Shown: positions 32,103 through 41,651, counted from the stretch's first letter. The stretch: 49,327 nt of DNA from Bacteroidales bacterium UBA5219 (GCA_002412425.1 DHVB01000044.1:36934-86260); one strand, 5' to 3'. Numbers and translations: made by a program. The notes: generated from the letters alone by a model not told the origin.

Positions 32103-32819
32103 ATGAAAATTGTTTTAATAGGTTATGGTAAAATGGGTAAAACTATTGAAAGTATAGCTATCCAACGTGGACATGTAATTACCGAAATTATTGATATTGA
32201 CAATAAAAACAAAATAAACCAAGACTTAAAAAACAAATGTGATGTCGCAATAGAGTTTAGTAATCCTGAATCTTCAAAAACAAATATTTTAAACTGCCTT
32301 AATAATGGGATTTCTGTTGTTAGCGGAACTACTGGCTGGAAACTTGACGAATCAGAATTTATAGAACTTACCAAAAAAACATCAACAGCTTTTTTCTACG
32401 CTTCAAATTATAGTATTGGAATGAATGTTTTTATGGAAATAAACAAAAGACTTGCTACTTTATTAAATAATTATTCCGACTACGAAGCAAAAATTGAAGA
32501 AACACATCACATACACAAACTCGACAAACCTAGTGGTACAGCAATTAGCTTAGCAAAACAAATTTTAGAAAACAATTCTAAATATTCAAATTGGGAATTA
32601 TCGCCAACACAAAACAAGCAAAGTCTTGAAGTTGAGGCTTTTAGAATAGATGAAGTTTTTGGCGACCATAAAGTTATTTGGAAAAACAATATTGATACAA
32701 TAGAAATAAGCCATTCTGCCTCAAGTCGTTTAGGATTTGCAACAGGAGCAATACTTGCAGCAGAATATATCTTTGGCAAAACAGGTTACTTTACAATGAA
32801 AAATTTATTAAATTTTTAA
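32103..32819 (+). CDS. dapB: 4-hydroxy-tetrahydrodipicolinate reductase
   Basis: 238 residues from ATG 32103, chosen because the nucleotide-binding motif I-G-Y-G-K-M-G begins at residue 6; an upstream TTG would add an unneeded extension. The catalytic motif E-E-T-H-H-I-H-K-L-D-K-P-S-G-T-A is at 132-147 (H135/H136 and K139), and S-G-T-T-G-W is at about 74-79. DapB makes tetrahydrodipicolinate for lysine and peptidoglycan meso-diaminopimelate. It starts a plus-strand operon dapB-lepB-S26 paralogue-WbqC, an order common in Bacteroidota. Confidence 0.96.
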   Translation: MKIVLIGYGKMGKTIESIAIQRGHVITEIIDIDNKNKINQDLKNKCDVAIEFSNPESSKTNILNCLNNGISVVSGTTGWKLDESEFIELTKKTSTAFFYASNYSIGMNVFMEINKRLATLLNNYSDYEAKIEETHHIHKLDKPSGTAISLAKQILENNSKYSNWELSPTQNKQSLEVEAFRIDEVFGDHKVIWKNNIDTIEISHSASSRLGFATGAILAAEYIFGKTGYFTMKNLLNF

Positions 32820-32821
32820 CT

Positions 32822-34441
32822 ATGGCAAAAAAAACAGGGTTTAAATCTAAAATAAAAAACAACCCAATTATACAAAAATTAAAAAATAAATGGATATGGT
32901 TTTCGGTAACCACTTTGCTTTATGTGTTGTGGGTAATTTGGTTAGGAAACTATTGGTGGTTGCTTGGCGAACTTATTATTATAGATATTTATATAACAAA
33001 ATTTGTTAGATGGGCTTTTTGGAAACCAAGAAAAGATAAAACTTATTCAAAAGCTAAAAGAAAAACTTTAGAATGGATTGATGCAATTATATTTGCAGTA
33101 ATTGCGGCTTCATTTATTCGCATTTTCTTTTTCGAAGCTTTTACAATACCAACTTCCTCAATGGAAAAAACCCTTTTAGTTGGTGATTATTTGTTTGTAA
33201 GTAAAGTAGCCTACGGACCCAGAGTACCAATGACACCAATTTCTTTTCCTTTTGTTCATCACACTTTGCCATTAACTAAAAGCACTAAATCTTACGTAAC
33301 TTGGATTCAAACTGAATATAGACGAATGGCTGGCTGGGGCGATGTCAAAAGAGATGACATGGTAGTCTTTAACTATCCGACAGGAGATACGGTTGTGGTA
33401 CAAAATCAAGCTCAAGATTATTACGACATTATAAGAATTTGTTCTTTTATTATGGAACAATTTGACTTAGAAATTTTAGAAGCTACAAAAGACACAAATC
33501 TTATGATGGGAGTTAAAGACACACATTATTATAATTCTCTTGCTTATAATTTATTTGACCCAAACATAAACGAATATCATAATACTGAAATGATAAACAA
33601 TGCAAGTTTAAAGTTGAGCGAATTAGACAAAGAATTTTACAAATCTGGCAACAGACTAAAAACACAAAAAGATTATGACAAACTTGCAAGAGAATTAGTT
33701 CGTGAAGTTTATGACATTATTGTTCGCCCAATAGATAAAAGAGAAAATTATATTAAAAGATGTGTTGCTATTGCTGGTGACACTTTAGAAATAAAAGAAG
33801 GCGAAGTATATATTAATGGTACAAAACAAAAAAACATTCCTACAAAACAATTTAATTATATCGTTAATATTGAAAATGGAAATTTTTCTGAAAGATTTTT
33901 AAGAGAAAATCAAATAAATAGAAGTGATATTAGACGATTTAATAATTCATCTTTAATAATTCCATTAAACGAGCTTGTTTTGCAGAAAGTTCAAAAATTA
34001 GCTTATGTAAAAAGTGTTAAGCCAGATTTTAGACCAAAAGGCGAAAGAGATTTTAGAATTTATCCTCATAATGAAAACTTTGATTGGAACGCCGATTGGT
34101 TTGGTCCTTTGTATATTCCAAAAGCTAGGGCTACTATAGAGCTTAACGAAAAAAATCTAATTTTATATGAAAGGCTAATAGGCTATTACGAAGACAATAC
34201 TTTAGAAATAAAAGACGGCAAAGCATTTATAAATGGAAAACAAACCGACACATATACTTTCAAGATGAATTATTATTGGCTTATGGGTGATAATAGACAC
34301 AACTCGGCAGATTCGAGATTTTGGGGATTTGTACCAGAAAATCACGTTGTTGGTAAAGCATGGCTAATATGGATGTCGTCTGATAAAGAATATGGTGGAA
34401 TAAGATGGTCAAGAATTGGAAAAATTGTACACAATGAATAA
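32822..34441 (+). CDS. lepB: Signal peptidase I, long Bacteroidota form
   Basis: 539 residues, about twice the length of ordinary LepB. Hydrophobic helices about 25-60 and 86-108. Catalytic Ser113 in P-T-S-S-M-E-K-T-L, then R-D-D-M-V-V-F-N-Y-P. The general base K312 comes in Y-I-K-R-C-V-A-I-A-G-D-T-L-E, separated from the Ser box by an inserted region of about 110 residues (195-305). The C-terminal box is G-D-N-R-H-N-S-A-D-S-R-F-W-G-F-V. It starts one codon after dapB and ends inside the next gene (8-base overlap). It removes signal peptides from exported proteins at the inner membrane. Confidence 0.95.
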   Translation: MAKKTGFKSKIKNNPIIQKLKNKWIWFSVTTLLYVLWVIWLGNYWWLLGELIIIDIYITKFVRWAFWKPRKDKTYSKAKRKTLEWIDAIIFAVIAASFIRIFFFEAFTIPTSSMEKTLLVGDYLFVSKVAYGPRVPMTPISFPFVHHTLPLTKSTKSYVTWIQTEYRRMAGWGDVKRDDMVVFNYPTGDTVVVQNQAQDYYDIIRICSFIMEQFDLEILEATKDTNLMMGVKDTHYYNSLAYNLFDPNINEYHNTEMINNASLKLSELDKEFYKSGNRLKTQKDYDKLARELVREVYDIIVRPIDKRENYIKRCVAIAGDTLEIKEGEVYINGTKQKNIPTKQFNYIVNIENGNFSERFLRENQINRSDIRRFNNSSLIIPLNELVLQKVQKLAYVKSVKPDFRPKGERDFRIYPHNENFDWNADWFGPLYIPKARATIELNEKNLILYERLIGYYEDNTLEIKDGKAFINGKQTDTYTFKMNYYWLMGDNRHNSADSRFWGFVPENHVVGKAWLIWMSSDKEYGGIRWSRIGKIVHNE

Positions 34442-35312
34442 AAAATTGAAAAGAAAACTTATAATTATAAGTTCTATAGTTTTATTGCTTATTATTTTAT
34501 TTTTCACTTACACAGGTTTTTACAAAGCTAAATCTTGTGAAGGTAAGAAACAAACTACGTTTATATTAAAAGTAAAAAATCCAAATATGAATTTGAACTT
34601 TTTAAAACCATCAGCGGATTTTTTATTGGATTATAGCGATAAAATTGTTTATAAATCACCAGAACTAAGCGACCCTCCTTTTTCAAAAAAAGAAAATATA
34701 ATAGGAAGAGTAATTGGAAAACCTGGAGATATTGTTGAAATTAGAGATACAAAAATATTGATAAACAATAAAGAATTAAACGAAGATTATGATTTGATGT
34801 TTAAGTTTAGAGTTAACACAGAAGAAGAAACAGACTTCGCGGAACTTCTTAAAAATCACGACGTTAAAATATTAGACACATTACTTAATAACAAGGCTTG
34901 CGATATTTTAACTTATAAACATATTGCTGATGAAATTTCAAAACTCGAAGGTGTAATGGTAGTTAGAAGAATTACAGAACCTGAAGCAGTTTTGAATTAT
35001 AACACTTTTCCATTTCAAATTTTCCCATGGAATCAAGATTTTTTTGGGCCTACAGTAGTGCCTTGCAAGGACATGACTTTAAGTCTAAACAGACGCAATA
35101 TACATTTGTACAAAAAAATAATTGACTTTTACGAAGGACATGCTCTTTACTATTTTGGCGAAAACATCGAAATTGACAAAAATTTAGTAGATAAATATAT
35201 AGTCGAAAAAAATTATTACTTTGTTTTAAGTGATAATAGATTAAATGGAAAAGATTCCAGAAGATGGGGATTTATTCCAGAAGAATATATTATTGGCAAG
35301 ATTGCATTTTAA
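34434..35312 (+). CDS. Catalytically degenerate signal peptidase I paralogue (S26 family)
   Basis: 292 residues from ATG 34434, which overlaps the lepB stop; an upstream TTG is less likely. One N-terminal membrane helix (about 9-28). Aligned without gaps to LepB, S60 (K-P-S-A-D-F) stands at the catalytic Ser, but the general-base Lys is Gly: E-N-I-I-G91-R-V-I-G-K-P-G-D against E-N-Y-I-K312-R-C-V-A-I-A-G-D. The last box is S-D-N-R-L-N-G-K-D-S-R, with Gly in place of the conserved Ser. The fold is therefore kept but Ser/Lys catalysis is unlikely. It may assist LepB or bind precursors. Translationally coupled on both sides. Confidence 0.85.
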   Translation: MNKKLKRKLIIISSIVLLLIILFFTYTGFYKAKSCEGKKQTTFILKVKNPNMNLNFLKPSADFLLDYSDKIVYKSPELSDPPFSKKENIIGRVIGKPGDIVEIRDTKILINNKELNEDYDLMFKFRVNTEEETDFAELLKNHDVKILDTLLNNKACDILTYKHIADEISKLEGVMVVRRITEPEAVLNYNTFPFQIFPWNQDFFGPTVVPCKDMTLSLNRRNIHLYKKIIDFYEGHALYYFGENIEIDKNLVDKYIVEKNYYFVLSDNRLNGKDSRRWGFIPEEYIIGKIAF

Positions 35313-35926
35313 TGGAAGCAGTATTATTTTCTTCTTACTTTCCTTCTATTCAGTATATTTCTAAATTTTTTATTTACAGCAATATTTATATTGATATTTT
35401 TGAAAACTACCAAAGGCAAACTTACAGAAACCGTTGCGAAATTATGACTGCCAACGGAAAAGCCAACTTAATTGTGCCAGTAATTAAATCTTACAGACAA
35501 TATGTAAAAGATACTAAAATAGATTATTCTACAGATTGGCAAAAAAATCATTATATGGCTTTAGTTTCTGCTTATAAAAACTCAGCTTTTTTTGATTTTT
35601 ATATCGACAGTTTTAATTTTGTTTTTAAAAATAAAGAAAAATTTTTGTTTGACCTTAATCATAAAATTCTTGAAAATTGCTTTAAAATTTTAGGTATAAA
35701 ACCAAAATTTGAGTACAGTAAGGACTTTATCAATCAAAAAGATATAATAAATTTAAGAGAACTTATTTCGCCAAGATCAAAACTTGTTGACAAAAATTTT
35801 GCACTTAAAGAATATTACCAAGTCTTTAACGAAAAGCATGGATTTACACCAAATTTAAGCATAATTGATTTATTATTTAACGAAGGAAACCAAGCAAGTT
35901 TGATAATAAAGGAAGCGGTGAAATAA
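35312..35926 (+). CDS. WbqC-family protein
   Basis: 204 residues from ATG 35312, which overlaps the previous stop by one base (TAATG). An upstream frame extension would lie inside the previous gene. Matches the WbqC-like family: the N-terminal S-S-Y-F-P-S-I-Q-Y-I-S-K-F, R-N-R-C-E-I-M-T-A-N-G, L-I-V-P-V-I-K, then D-W-Q-K-N-H-Y-M-A-L-V-S-A-Y-K-N-S-A-F-F-D-F-Y. The family is often near O-antigen or envelope genes, and in Bacteroidota sits beside lepB; its biochemical activity is not established. Confidence 0.88.
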   Translation: MEAVLFSSYFPSIQYISKFFIYSNIYIDIFENYQRQTYRNRCEIMTANGKANLIVPVIKSYRQYVKDTKIDYSTDWQKNHYMALVSAYKNSAFFDFYIDSFNFVFKNKEKFLFDLNHKILENCFKILGIKPKFEYSKDFINQKDIINLRELISPRSKLVDKNFALKEYYQVFNEKHGFTPNLSIIDLLFNEGNQASLIIKEAVK

Positions 35927-35973
35927 AAAATAAAAACTCTGCTAATGCACTTTTTAATAGCTTCTAATCTACT

Positions 35974-36585
35974 TTACTCACATCTATGTTTATTGCGAAA
36001 TTTTGAAATCTCAGATTCTTCATTGTATGTTATAAAAGTTGTTATTGGGATACTAATTTTGGCATTTATTTCACCTGAACATTCAAACTCAAGTATAGTA
36101 TTTTCATTTAATTTTTTCAAATACTTACTAAAATTATCATAGAAATCTATATATAAAGAAAAATCTAGGTCGCTAAAGAAAAAATCTCCATTTTCATCAT
36201 ACAAATTAAATAAGATTTTTTCTTTTGGTTTAATTATCAATGTGTCAATTTTATTGGCTGTATTTATTCCATTTACACAGGTCCTCATTGAGAGATATTT
36301 ATCTCCAATCTTTAATTTACATGTGTTTAAATCAATAAAAACATTACCTTTTGTATTATTTTTAATGGTGGTGCTAATATGATAATAATAGTAATAACTA
36401 AAAGGTTCGATATAAACTAATTCTTTTTTTCCATCAATTATTGCATATTCTCTAGTCATTTCATAAAAAACAGCAGATTTAGTCTTAACTTTAAGAGTTT
36501 TACATGATTGTAACACGCTAATAATGGAAATAAATCCGATTAGCACTAACATAATCTTATTCAATCTGTTAAAGCTGCTGTACAT
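35974..36585 (-). CDS. Hypothetical lipoprotein
   Basis: 203 residues. The signal segment ends in the lipobox V-L-Q-S-C (C28; a second Met at residue 12 is an alternative start). The rest is rich in beta strands and aromatic residues, with a Y-S-Y-Y-Y-Y-Y-H run near residue 65. No known family recognised. It is convergent with the WbqC gene and stands alone. Confidence 0.65.
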   Translation of the reverse strand: MYSSFNRLNKIMLVLIGFISIISVLQSCKTLKVKTKSAVFYEMTREYAIIDGKKELVYIEPFSYYYYYHISTTIKNNTKGNVFIDLNTCKLKIGDKYLSMRTCVNGINTANKIDTLIIKPKEKILFNLYDENGDFFFSDLDFSLYIDFYDNFSKYLKKLNENTILEFECSGEINAKISIPITTFITYNEESEISKFRNKHRCE

Positions 36586-36694
36586 ATTATTAGCAATTTT
36601 TAATATTTTGCGCTATTTCTTCCACAAATCTAAACAAAATTATTGAAACATGGATTTAAACTTGGAGATTTTTCGAATTTCAAGCTAACAAACC

Positions 36695-37195
36695 CTAATT
36701 AAACTGTGTAGTTTGAGATTTTGTTAAATGCTGAGAGTAAATTCTTTTGAGTTGTTTTAAAATAGATACCCAATTTCCTAATTCAAAGTCTATACCCCAA
36801 GAGCCGGGCATATTATTTTCTAATCTAACTAATGAAAATATTGCTTTTTTGAGAAAACAAAGATTTGTGTTTTGCATTAGCTCCTGATTAGCAAGCACAT
36901 AGTTCTTTTCACGCATCCAAATTTTATACGCACAAGAAGCCGGGAATTTTTGTAAAAACTCTAACATTTTATCAACATCTTCAACCAAAGAAGCTTCGAA
37001 TAATGAGTTAATAAAATCATAAACTAAGGCTGTATATTCAAAACTGTGGTTGTCGTAATAAATTATATAATCTTCTTCTTTAATATTTTCAAATTTTGGT
37101 AGAAATGACAATACATAACAATATTTAGAAATATCACCAGAATAATAATTTTCCTGAGCTAAAATTTCTTTTAACTGTAATGTTAGTGTTCTCAT
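36695..37195 (-). CDS. Hypothetical cytoplasmic protein, possibly DUF6508-like
   Basis: 166 residues with no signal peptide. N-terminal L-P-K-F-E-N-I and the C-terminal R-L-E-N-N-M-P-G-S-W-G-I-D-F-E-L-G-N-W-V followed by I-L-K-Q-L-K-R-I recall DUF6508, where an R-x-E-x3-G-x-W core precedes an I-L-x2-L-K helix. The assignment is from memory of the pattern and is tentative. Single gene between unrelated neighbours. Confidence 0.6.
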   Translation of the reverse strand: MRTLTLQLKEILAQENYYSGDISKYCYVLSFLPKFENIKEEDYIIYYDNHSFEYTALVYDFINSLFEASLVEDVDKMLEFLQKFPASCAYKIWMREKNYVLANQELMQNTNLCFLKKAIFSLVRLENNMPGSWGIDFELGNWVSILKQLKRIYSQHLTKSQTTQFN

Positions 37196-37251
37196 AAATT
37201 TGCTTTACCTAAATAGAGAACAGATTTATAAATATTTTGTTCAGGATTTTT

Positions 37252-38247
37252 TTACTTTACAATATATTGTTCAAAGTTCTTTGTATAATAATCATACACA
37301 TTATTTAAGCTATCGTGATAAATAAAATAAGCATCAATACTATTATTTTTTTCGAGAATTTGCTTTGATTTTTCTAAACCGCTTGCCATAAAAGCTGTTG
37401 CATAAGCATCGGCAGTCATGCAATCAGAAGCAATTACTGTAACGCTCAATAATTCATTTTCTTCGGGATAACCTGTTTTTGGATTTATGTTATGTGCATA
37501 TTTTTTACTTCCGCTTTCAATAAATTGCCTATAATTTCCAGAAGTTGCAATTGCCCTGTCCGAAACATTAATTATTATCTGATTTTCACGATTTTCATAA
37601 ACCTCATCTTCTATAGGCTTGTCTATTCCTATTTTCCAAATTTCACCTTTTGGATTTTTACCTTTACAAACTATTTCACCACCAATTTCTACTAAAAAAT
37701 TTTCTACTCCTTGCGAAATCAGAAAATTAGCAACAAAATCCACCGACTGCCCTTTTGCAATAGCATTAGAAATTAATTTTGCTTCTGGAAATTCTTTAAC
37801 TACCTTATTATCAACAATTTTCCACTTATCCATTCCCACAAAAGGTAAAAGATTTTCAATACTGCTTGAATCTGGAATACTGTTTTTATCTTTTTTTACC
37901 CAACCAAATCCCCATTCGTTTACTATAGGTGCAACAGAAATATCAAAAGCTCCATCACTTTTTTCGTAAACTTCTTTTGCTTTATAAAACATTGCTCTAA
38001 ACAAGCTATCTGTTTCAACCTCTTCGTTATTATTTATTTTAGAAATTAATGAATTTGGGTCGTAATTATTTAAAGAGGCATTAAAAACTTTAAAAACACT
38101 ATCTATTTCTAAAGACAAATCCTCAGAACTTTGATAAGTAATATGAAAAAATGTTCCATGAACTTCGCCCTGATAAAGCAAATATTGCTTTTTATCTGTA
38201 CAAGAAAATAATAATACCAAAGAAGCTATTAAAATAAAAATACGCAT
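37252..38247 (-). CDS. apbE: FAD:protein FMN transferase (ApbE), lipoprotein
   Basis: 331 residues with lipobox L-L-F-S-C (C16). ApbE-family motifs: M-G/H-G-T-F-F-H-I-T-Y-Q near the N terminus, Y-D-P-N-S-L-I-S-K-I-N, G-A-F-D-I-S-V-A-P-I-V-N-E-W-G-F-G, A-I-A-K-G-Q-S-V-D, a glycine turn V-E-I-G-G-E-I, and the Mg-binding region D-C-M-T-A-D-A-Y-A-T-A-F-M. It attaches FMN covalently to Thr residues of extracytoplasmic flavoproteins such as NqrB/NqrC or RnfG/RnfD. No such target gene is nearby. Confidence 0.94.
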   Translation of the reverse strand: MRIFILIASLVLLFSCTDKKQYLLYQGEVHGTFFHITYQSSEDLSLEIDSVFKVFNASLNNYDPNSLISKINNNEEVETDSLFRAMFYKAKEVYEKSDGAFDISVAPIVNEWGFGWVKKDKNSIPDSSSIENLLPFVGMDKWKIVDNKVVKEFPEAKLISNAIAKGQSVDFVANFLISQGVENFLVEIGGEIVCKGKNPKGEIWKIGIDKPIEDEVYENRENQIIINVSDRAIATSGNYRQFIESGSKKYAHNINPKTGYPEENELLSVTVIASDCMTADAYATAFMASGLEKSKQILEKNNSIDAYFIYHDSLNNVYDYYTKNFEQYIVK

Positions 38248-38354
38248 AATGTTAAATTTAATTTTGAAAATTTTTTATCTACAAATATATAAAATATAGT
38301 TTAAAAAATTTATAGTAAAAAGAGTAAAGAAAATAGTTCGCAAGAATTAAATTA

Positions 38355-39293
38355 TTATTCAACAACAAACTTACGCACCAATACATTATCGAAAAAATAA
38401 ATTTTTGCAAAATAAACCCCTGAACTCAAAGCACTTATATCAACTTTTGCAATATTATTAGAAACAGTTTTAAAACTTACAACTTGCCCTGAAATATTTA
38501 AAATTTCTACAGACTCAATATTTTCTTCTGAAACAATATTTAAAATACTTGTTGCAGGATTTGGATAAATTTGTATTTCAGCAATATCAAAATCTTCTGT
38601 ATTGGTTAAATAGCAAAAATCATAATTTGGATTATCATAATATAAATCACCATTTTTATAAGCACATAATACATGAAAATCTCCTCCTGTCAAACCTATA
38701 TGAATATACCCACAATAGTACAAACCTTCTAAACTACCAATTCCCTCAATAAATAGCAATGGGAAGGAAAGTTTATAAATATCTAAAACATAATGTTTTC
38801 TATTTACGCCATTTATTTCGGCATAGTAAACTGCGTCAACTACAGATACTGTATCACAAGGTTCAGAACTATGTTCGCAAAAAAGTTCATATAACGAATG
38901 ATGAGGCAGTAAAAAAGTATTCCTAAAATCTAAAGTATCTCCTTCCTCTACATAATAATCATAAATCAAACCTTCTTGCCCAGATATGCAATTTCTCACA
39001 TAAACCTTTCTGTCATCAGTTTCTCTAATAAATCCTATGAGTTGTTTGTTTATTAAAGGATGATATTCTCCATACTTTTCTGATCTATACAGTTTTTTAT
39101 AAGTTTGCTCCTCAATTATAGTATCTTCTCCTATAATTTCATAATAAGTAGATGTAACATTCGGATTACCTCCACCTGCACTTCCAATACTAAAATAATT
39201 TCCTGTTTCAACTATTGGGATATAATCTTGTGATAAACAAATGTTTGCTATTGTTACAAATAAAGATAAGCAAAGTATTTTTAGATTTTTCAT
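38355..39293 (-). CDS. T9SS cargo protein, tandem copy 1
   Basis: 312 residues: signal peptide about 1-21 (ending C-L-S-Q), a beta-rich body starting D-Y-I-P-I-V-E-T-G-N-Y-F-S-I-G, and a type A T9SS sorting domain of about 75 residues (I-Q-I-Y-P-N-P-A-T-S-I-L-N-I to R-K-F-V-V-E). T9SS exports such proteins across the outer membrane and removes the domain. It is a tandem duplicate of the gene upstream. About 187 bases (38488-38674) are identical by eye to 39449-39635, whereas the central part differs strongly. Function unknown. Confidence 0.88.
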   Translation of the reverse strand: MKNLKILCLSLFVTIANICLSQDYIPIVETGNYFSIGSAGGGNPNVTSTYYEIIGEDTIIEEQTYKKLYRSEKYGEYHPLINKQLIGFIRETDDRKVYVRNCISGQEGLIYDYYVEEGDTLDFRNTFLLPHHSLYELFCEHSSEPCDTVSVVDAVYYAEINGVNRKHYVLDIYKLSFPLLFIEGIGSLEGLYYCGYIHIGLTGGDFHVLCAYKNGDLYYDNPNYDFCYLTNTEDFDIAEIQIYPNPATSILNIVSEENIESVEILNISGQVVSFKTVSNNIAKVDISALSSGVYFAKIYFFDNVLVRKFVVE

Positions 39294-39315
39294 GATATTT
39301 AATTTTTAAAAATTA

Positions 39316-40269
39316 TTATTCAACAACAAACTTACGCACCAATACATTATCTAAAAAATAAATTTTTGCAAAGTAAACTCCTGAACTCAAAGCACTTATA
39401 TCAACTTTTGCAATATTATTAGAAATAGTTTTATAATTTACAACTTGACCTGAAATATTTAAAATTTCTACAGACTCAATATTTTCTTCTGAAACAATAT
39501 TTAAAATACTTGTTGCAGGATTTGGATAAATTTGTATTTCAGCAATATCAAAATCTTCTGTATTGGTTAAATAGCAAAAATCATAATTTGGATTATCATA
39601 ATATAAATCACCATTTTTATAAGCACATAATACATAATCACGCCCCCCTACAAGCAAAAGATGCTCATACCCGCAATTATATAATCCATTCAAGCTTCCT
39701 ATACCCTCAATATAAAGATTTGAAACAGACGTACATGCATTAAGACCACTACCATAAGCATTTAAAATATAATGTTTTCGACTTTCGCCATTTATTTCAG
39801 CATAATAAACAGAGTCAACTATTGCTACAGTATCACAGATTTCCTGGTCCTCCATATGAAAGAAATCATATAATGATTGATGCAACATCACACAAGGATT
39901 TCTAAAATCTAAAGTATCTCCTTTTTCAACATAATAATCATAAATTAAACCTTCTTGTCCAGCCAAACTTCTAATATACACTTTTCTATCGTCTGTTTCT
40001 CTAATAAATCCTACTAGTTGTTTGTTTACTAAAGGATGATATTCTACACCACTTTCTGATTTGTACAGTTTTTTATAAGTTTGCTCCTCAATTATAGTAT
40101 CTTCTCCTATAATTTCATAATAAGTATTTTCGACATTGGGATTATTACCTGTTGAACTTCCAATACTAAAATAATTTCCTGTTTCAACTATTGGAACATA
40201 ATCTTGTGATAAACAAATGCTTGCTATTGTTACAAACAAAGACAAGCAAAGTATTTTTATTTTTCTCAT
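39316..40269 (-). CDS. T9SS cargo protein, tandem copy 2
   Basis: 317 residues with the same layout as its neighbour: signal peptide, conserved N-terminal third (Y-Y-E-I-I-G-E-D-T-I-I-E-E-Q-T-Y-K-K-L-Y), diverged cysteine-containing middle (about 125-215), and an almost identical C-terminal sorting domain. The two genes are 22 bases apart. The middle of this copy contains the insertion Y-G-S-G-L-N-A-C-T-S-V. Probably surface-exposed or released; ligand unknown. Confidence 0.88.
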   Translation of the reverse strand: MRKIKILCLSLFVTIASICLSQDYVPIVETGNYFSIGSSTGNNPNVENTYYEIIGEDTIIEEQTYKKLYKSESGVEYHPLVNKQLVGFIRETDDRKVYIRSLAGQEGLIYDYYVEKGDTLDFRNPCVMLHQSLYDFFHMEDQEICDTVAIVDSVYYAEINGESRKHYILNAYGSGLNACTSVSNLYIEGIGSLNGLYNCGYEHLLLVGGRDYVLCAYKNGDLYYDNPNYDFCYLTNTEDFDIAEIQIYPNPATSILNIVSEENIESVEILNISGQVVNYKTISNNIAKVDISALSSGVYFAKIYFLDNVLVRKFVVE

Positions 40270-40559
40270 GATATTTAATTTTAAAAGTTATTTAGCAATA
40301 TTTATTTTTTTCGAATATTTTCCAATTTTTATAATAGTACAAATATAAGCAAAATATTTCACATAATAACATTTTTCTTAAAATAAATATACTCACAACT
40401 TTATTACACAAACATACACGCACTTTTTACAAATACAAAGTTGTAAATTTTACTTTAACTCACACTTTAAACTTGGTTTTTATAGCGAAAAATATTTTTA
40501 TTTATTAATTTTGTTTTTAACTTTGATTTTTATTTATAAACATATAATAAAATAAAACA
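40270..40559. promoter_or_regulatory. Divergent promoter region, 290 bases
   Basis: Very AT-rich gap between two divergent genes. Plus-strand TAACTTTG at 40518-40525 and TAATTTTG at 40506-40513 both match the -7 consensus ahead of the gene at 40560. Minus-strand TATATTTG (40347-40340) matches it ahead of the gene starting at 40269, giving a leader of about 65 bases. No hairpin or coding sequence is seen. Confidence 0.4.
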
Positions 40560-41087
40560 ATGAAAACAAAAACACTTATAATCCTTATAATTGCAATGTT
40601 TTGCTTTACAGCAATACAAGCACAAGATGTTGAAAAAGATGTACAAAGAATTCGTATTTATTACAACATTCTAAAAGCAGAAATTGAAAGCGAAACTAAT
40701 GAATTAATTTGCTTTTACGTGGAAGACAATAAGTTTGAGCGACAAAAAGAAGGCGAGGCTTATACAAACACTAAAATTTATTTTTATTACACAGATACTC
40801 CAGATGGTGTAGATTTAAAAATGATAATTTTTGAATCTAAACGTGGAATTTTTTCTACATATGCAGAATATATGTTTGATGAAGGCTCTTTGTCTTTTGG
40901 TTTTAAACAACATAACGAAGATGCAAGCAAAGCAGAACGCCTTTATCAACAAAATGGCAGAGTTGTTAGATATTCCGTAGGAAATGTTGATAAAGATATT
41001 GAAGAAAGTGAATATAAAATAGCTATGTTTAATAAAACAGCTTCGCAAATGCTTACAGTTTTTAACTCTTATATGTTACGCGATTAA
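40560..41087 (+). CDS. Secreted hypothetical protein, paralogue 1
   Basis: 175 residues with signal peptide 1-21 (ending I-Q-A-Q). The mature protein starts D-V-E-K-D-V-Q-R-I-R-I-Y-Y and contains R-L-Y-Q-Q-N-G-R-V-V-R-Y-S-V-G-N-V-D-K-D-I, which the next gene also has. No known domain recognised. First of a plus-strand cluster with 2-10 base gaps whose first three genes all start with the codons for M-K-T-K. Confidence 0.75.
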   Translation: MKTKTLIILIIAMFCFTAIQAQDVEKDVQRIRIYYNILKAEIESETNELICFYVEDNKFERQKEGEAYTNTKIYFYYTDTPDGVDLKMIIFESKRGIFSTYAEYMFDEGSLSFGFKQHNEDASKAERLYQQNGRVVRYSVGNVDKDIEESEYKIAMFNKTASQMLTVFNSYMLRD

Positions 41088-41090
41088 ATT

Positions 41091-41651
41091 ATGAAAACAA
41101 AACGATTTATTTTATTAGTAGTATTAACACTTGGACTATTTTCTTTTCCTCGAATTTACTCTCAAGATGTTGAAAAATGTATTCAAGCAATACGAGAAGA
41201 TTATAAAACAGTGAAATCTCAAATTGCAAGTTTGCAAAAAGATGGATATGCAGGTAAATTTTACTGTCTGCATACCATAGACAACAAGTACGGAAAGTCA
41301 TATTCGGCAGTTGGCGAATACAAAGAAGAAATTTGGTTTTATTACGATTACAATAACGAGCAAGAAGATGACTACAAGCCGAAATTACGTATGGTTGTTG
41401 GAACAACAAAGTCTGCTGATAGATCTATTTATTTTGAAACTCTTTTTAGTGAAAGTGGAGAGATTTTATTTGCTTTTGAACAAAGCGATAATATGGCAAA
41501 ACGCTTGTATTACAACAAAGGGCAAATTATTCGATACAGCGAAAATAATGTTGATCAAAAAATAGATGAAATTACAGATGATATTATTTGGATGTCGCGC
41601 ACTGCAGAAGAGCGTAAACTTAGATTTGAATATTTTTATGCCGTAGAATAA
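41091..41651 (+). CDS. Secreted hypothetical protein, paralogue 2
   Basis: 186 residues with a signal peptide ending I-Y-S-Q. It aligns with paralogue 1 throughout: Q-D-V-E-K-C-I-Q-A-I-R-E-D-Y, then R-L-Y-Y-N-K-G-Q-I-I-R-Y-S-E-N-N-V-D-Q-K-I-D-E. The central part is a beta-strand region with F-Y-C-L-H-T and I-W-F-Y-Y-D-Y. Three bases separate it from paralogue 1. Role unknown. Confidence 0.75.
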   Translation: MKTKRFILLVVLTLGLFSFPRIYSQDVEKCIQAIREDYKTVKSQIASLQKDGYAGKFYCLHTIDNKYGKSYSAVGEYKEEIWFYYDYNNEQEDDYKPKLRMVVGTTKSADRSIYFETLFSESGEILFAFEQSDNMAKRLYYNKGQIIRYSENNVDQKIDEITDDIIWMSRTAEERKLRFEYFYAVE

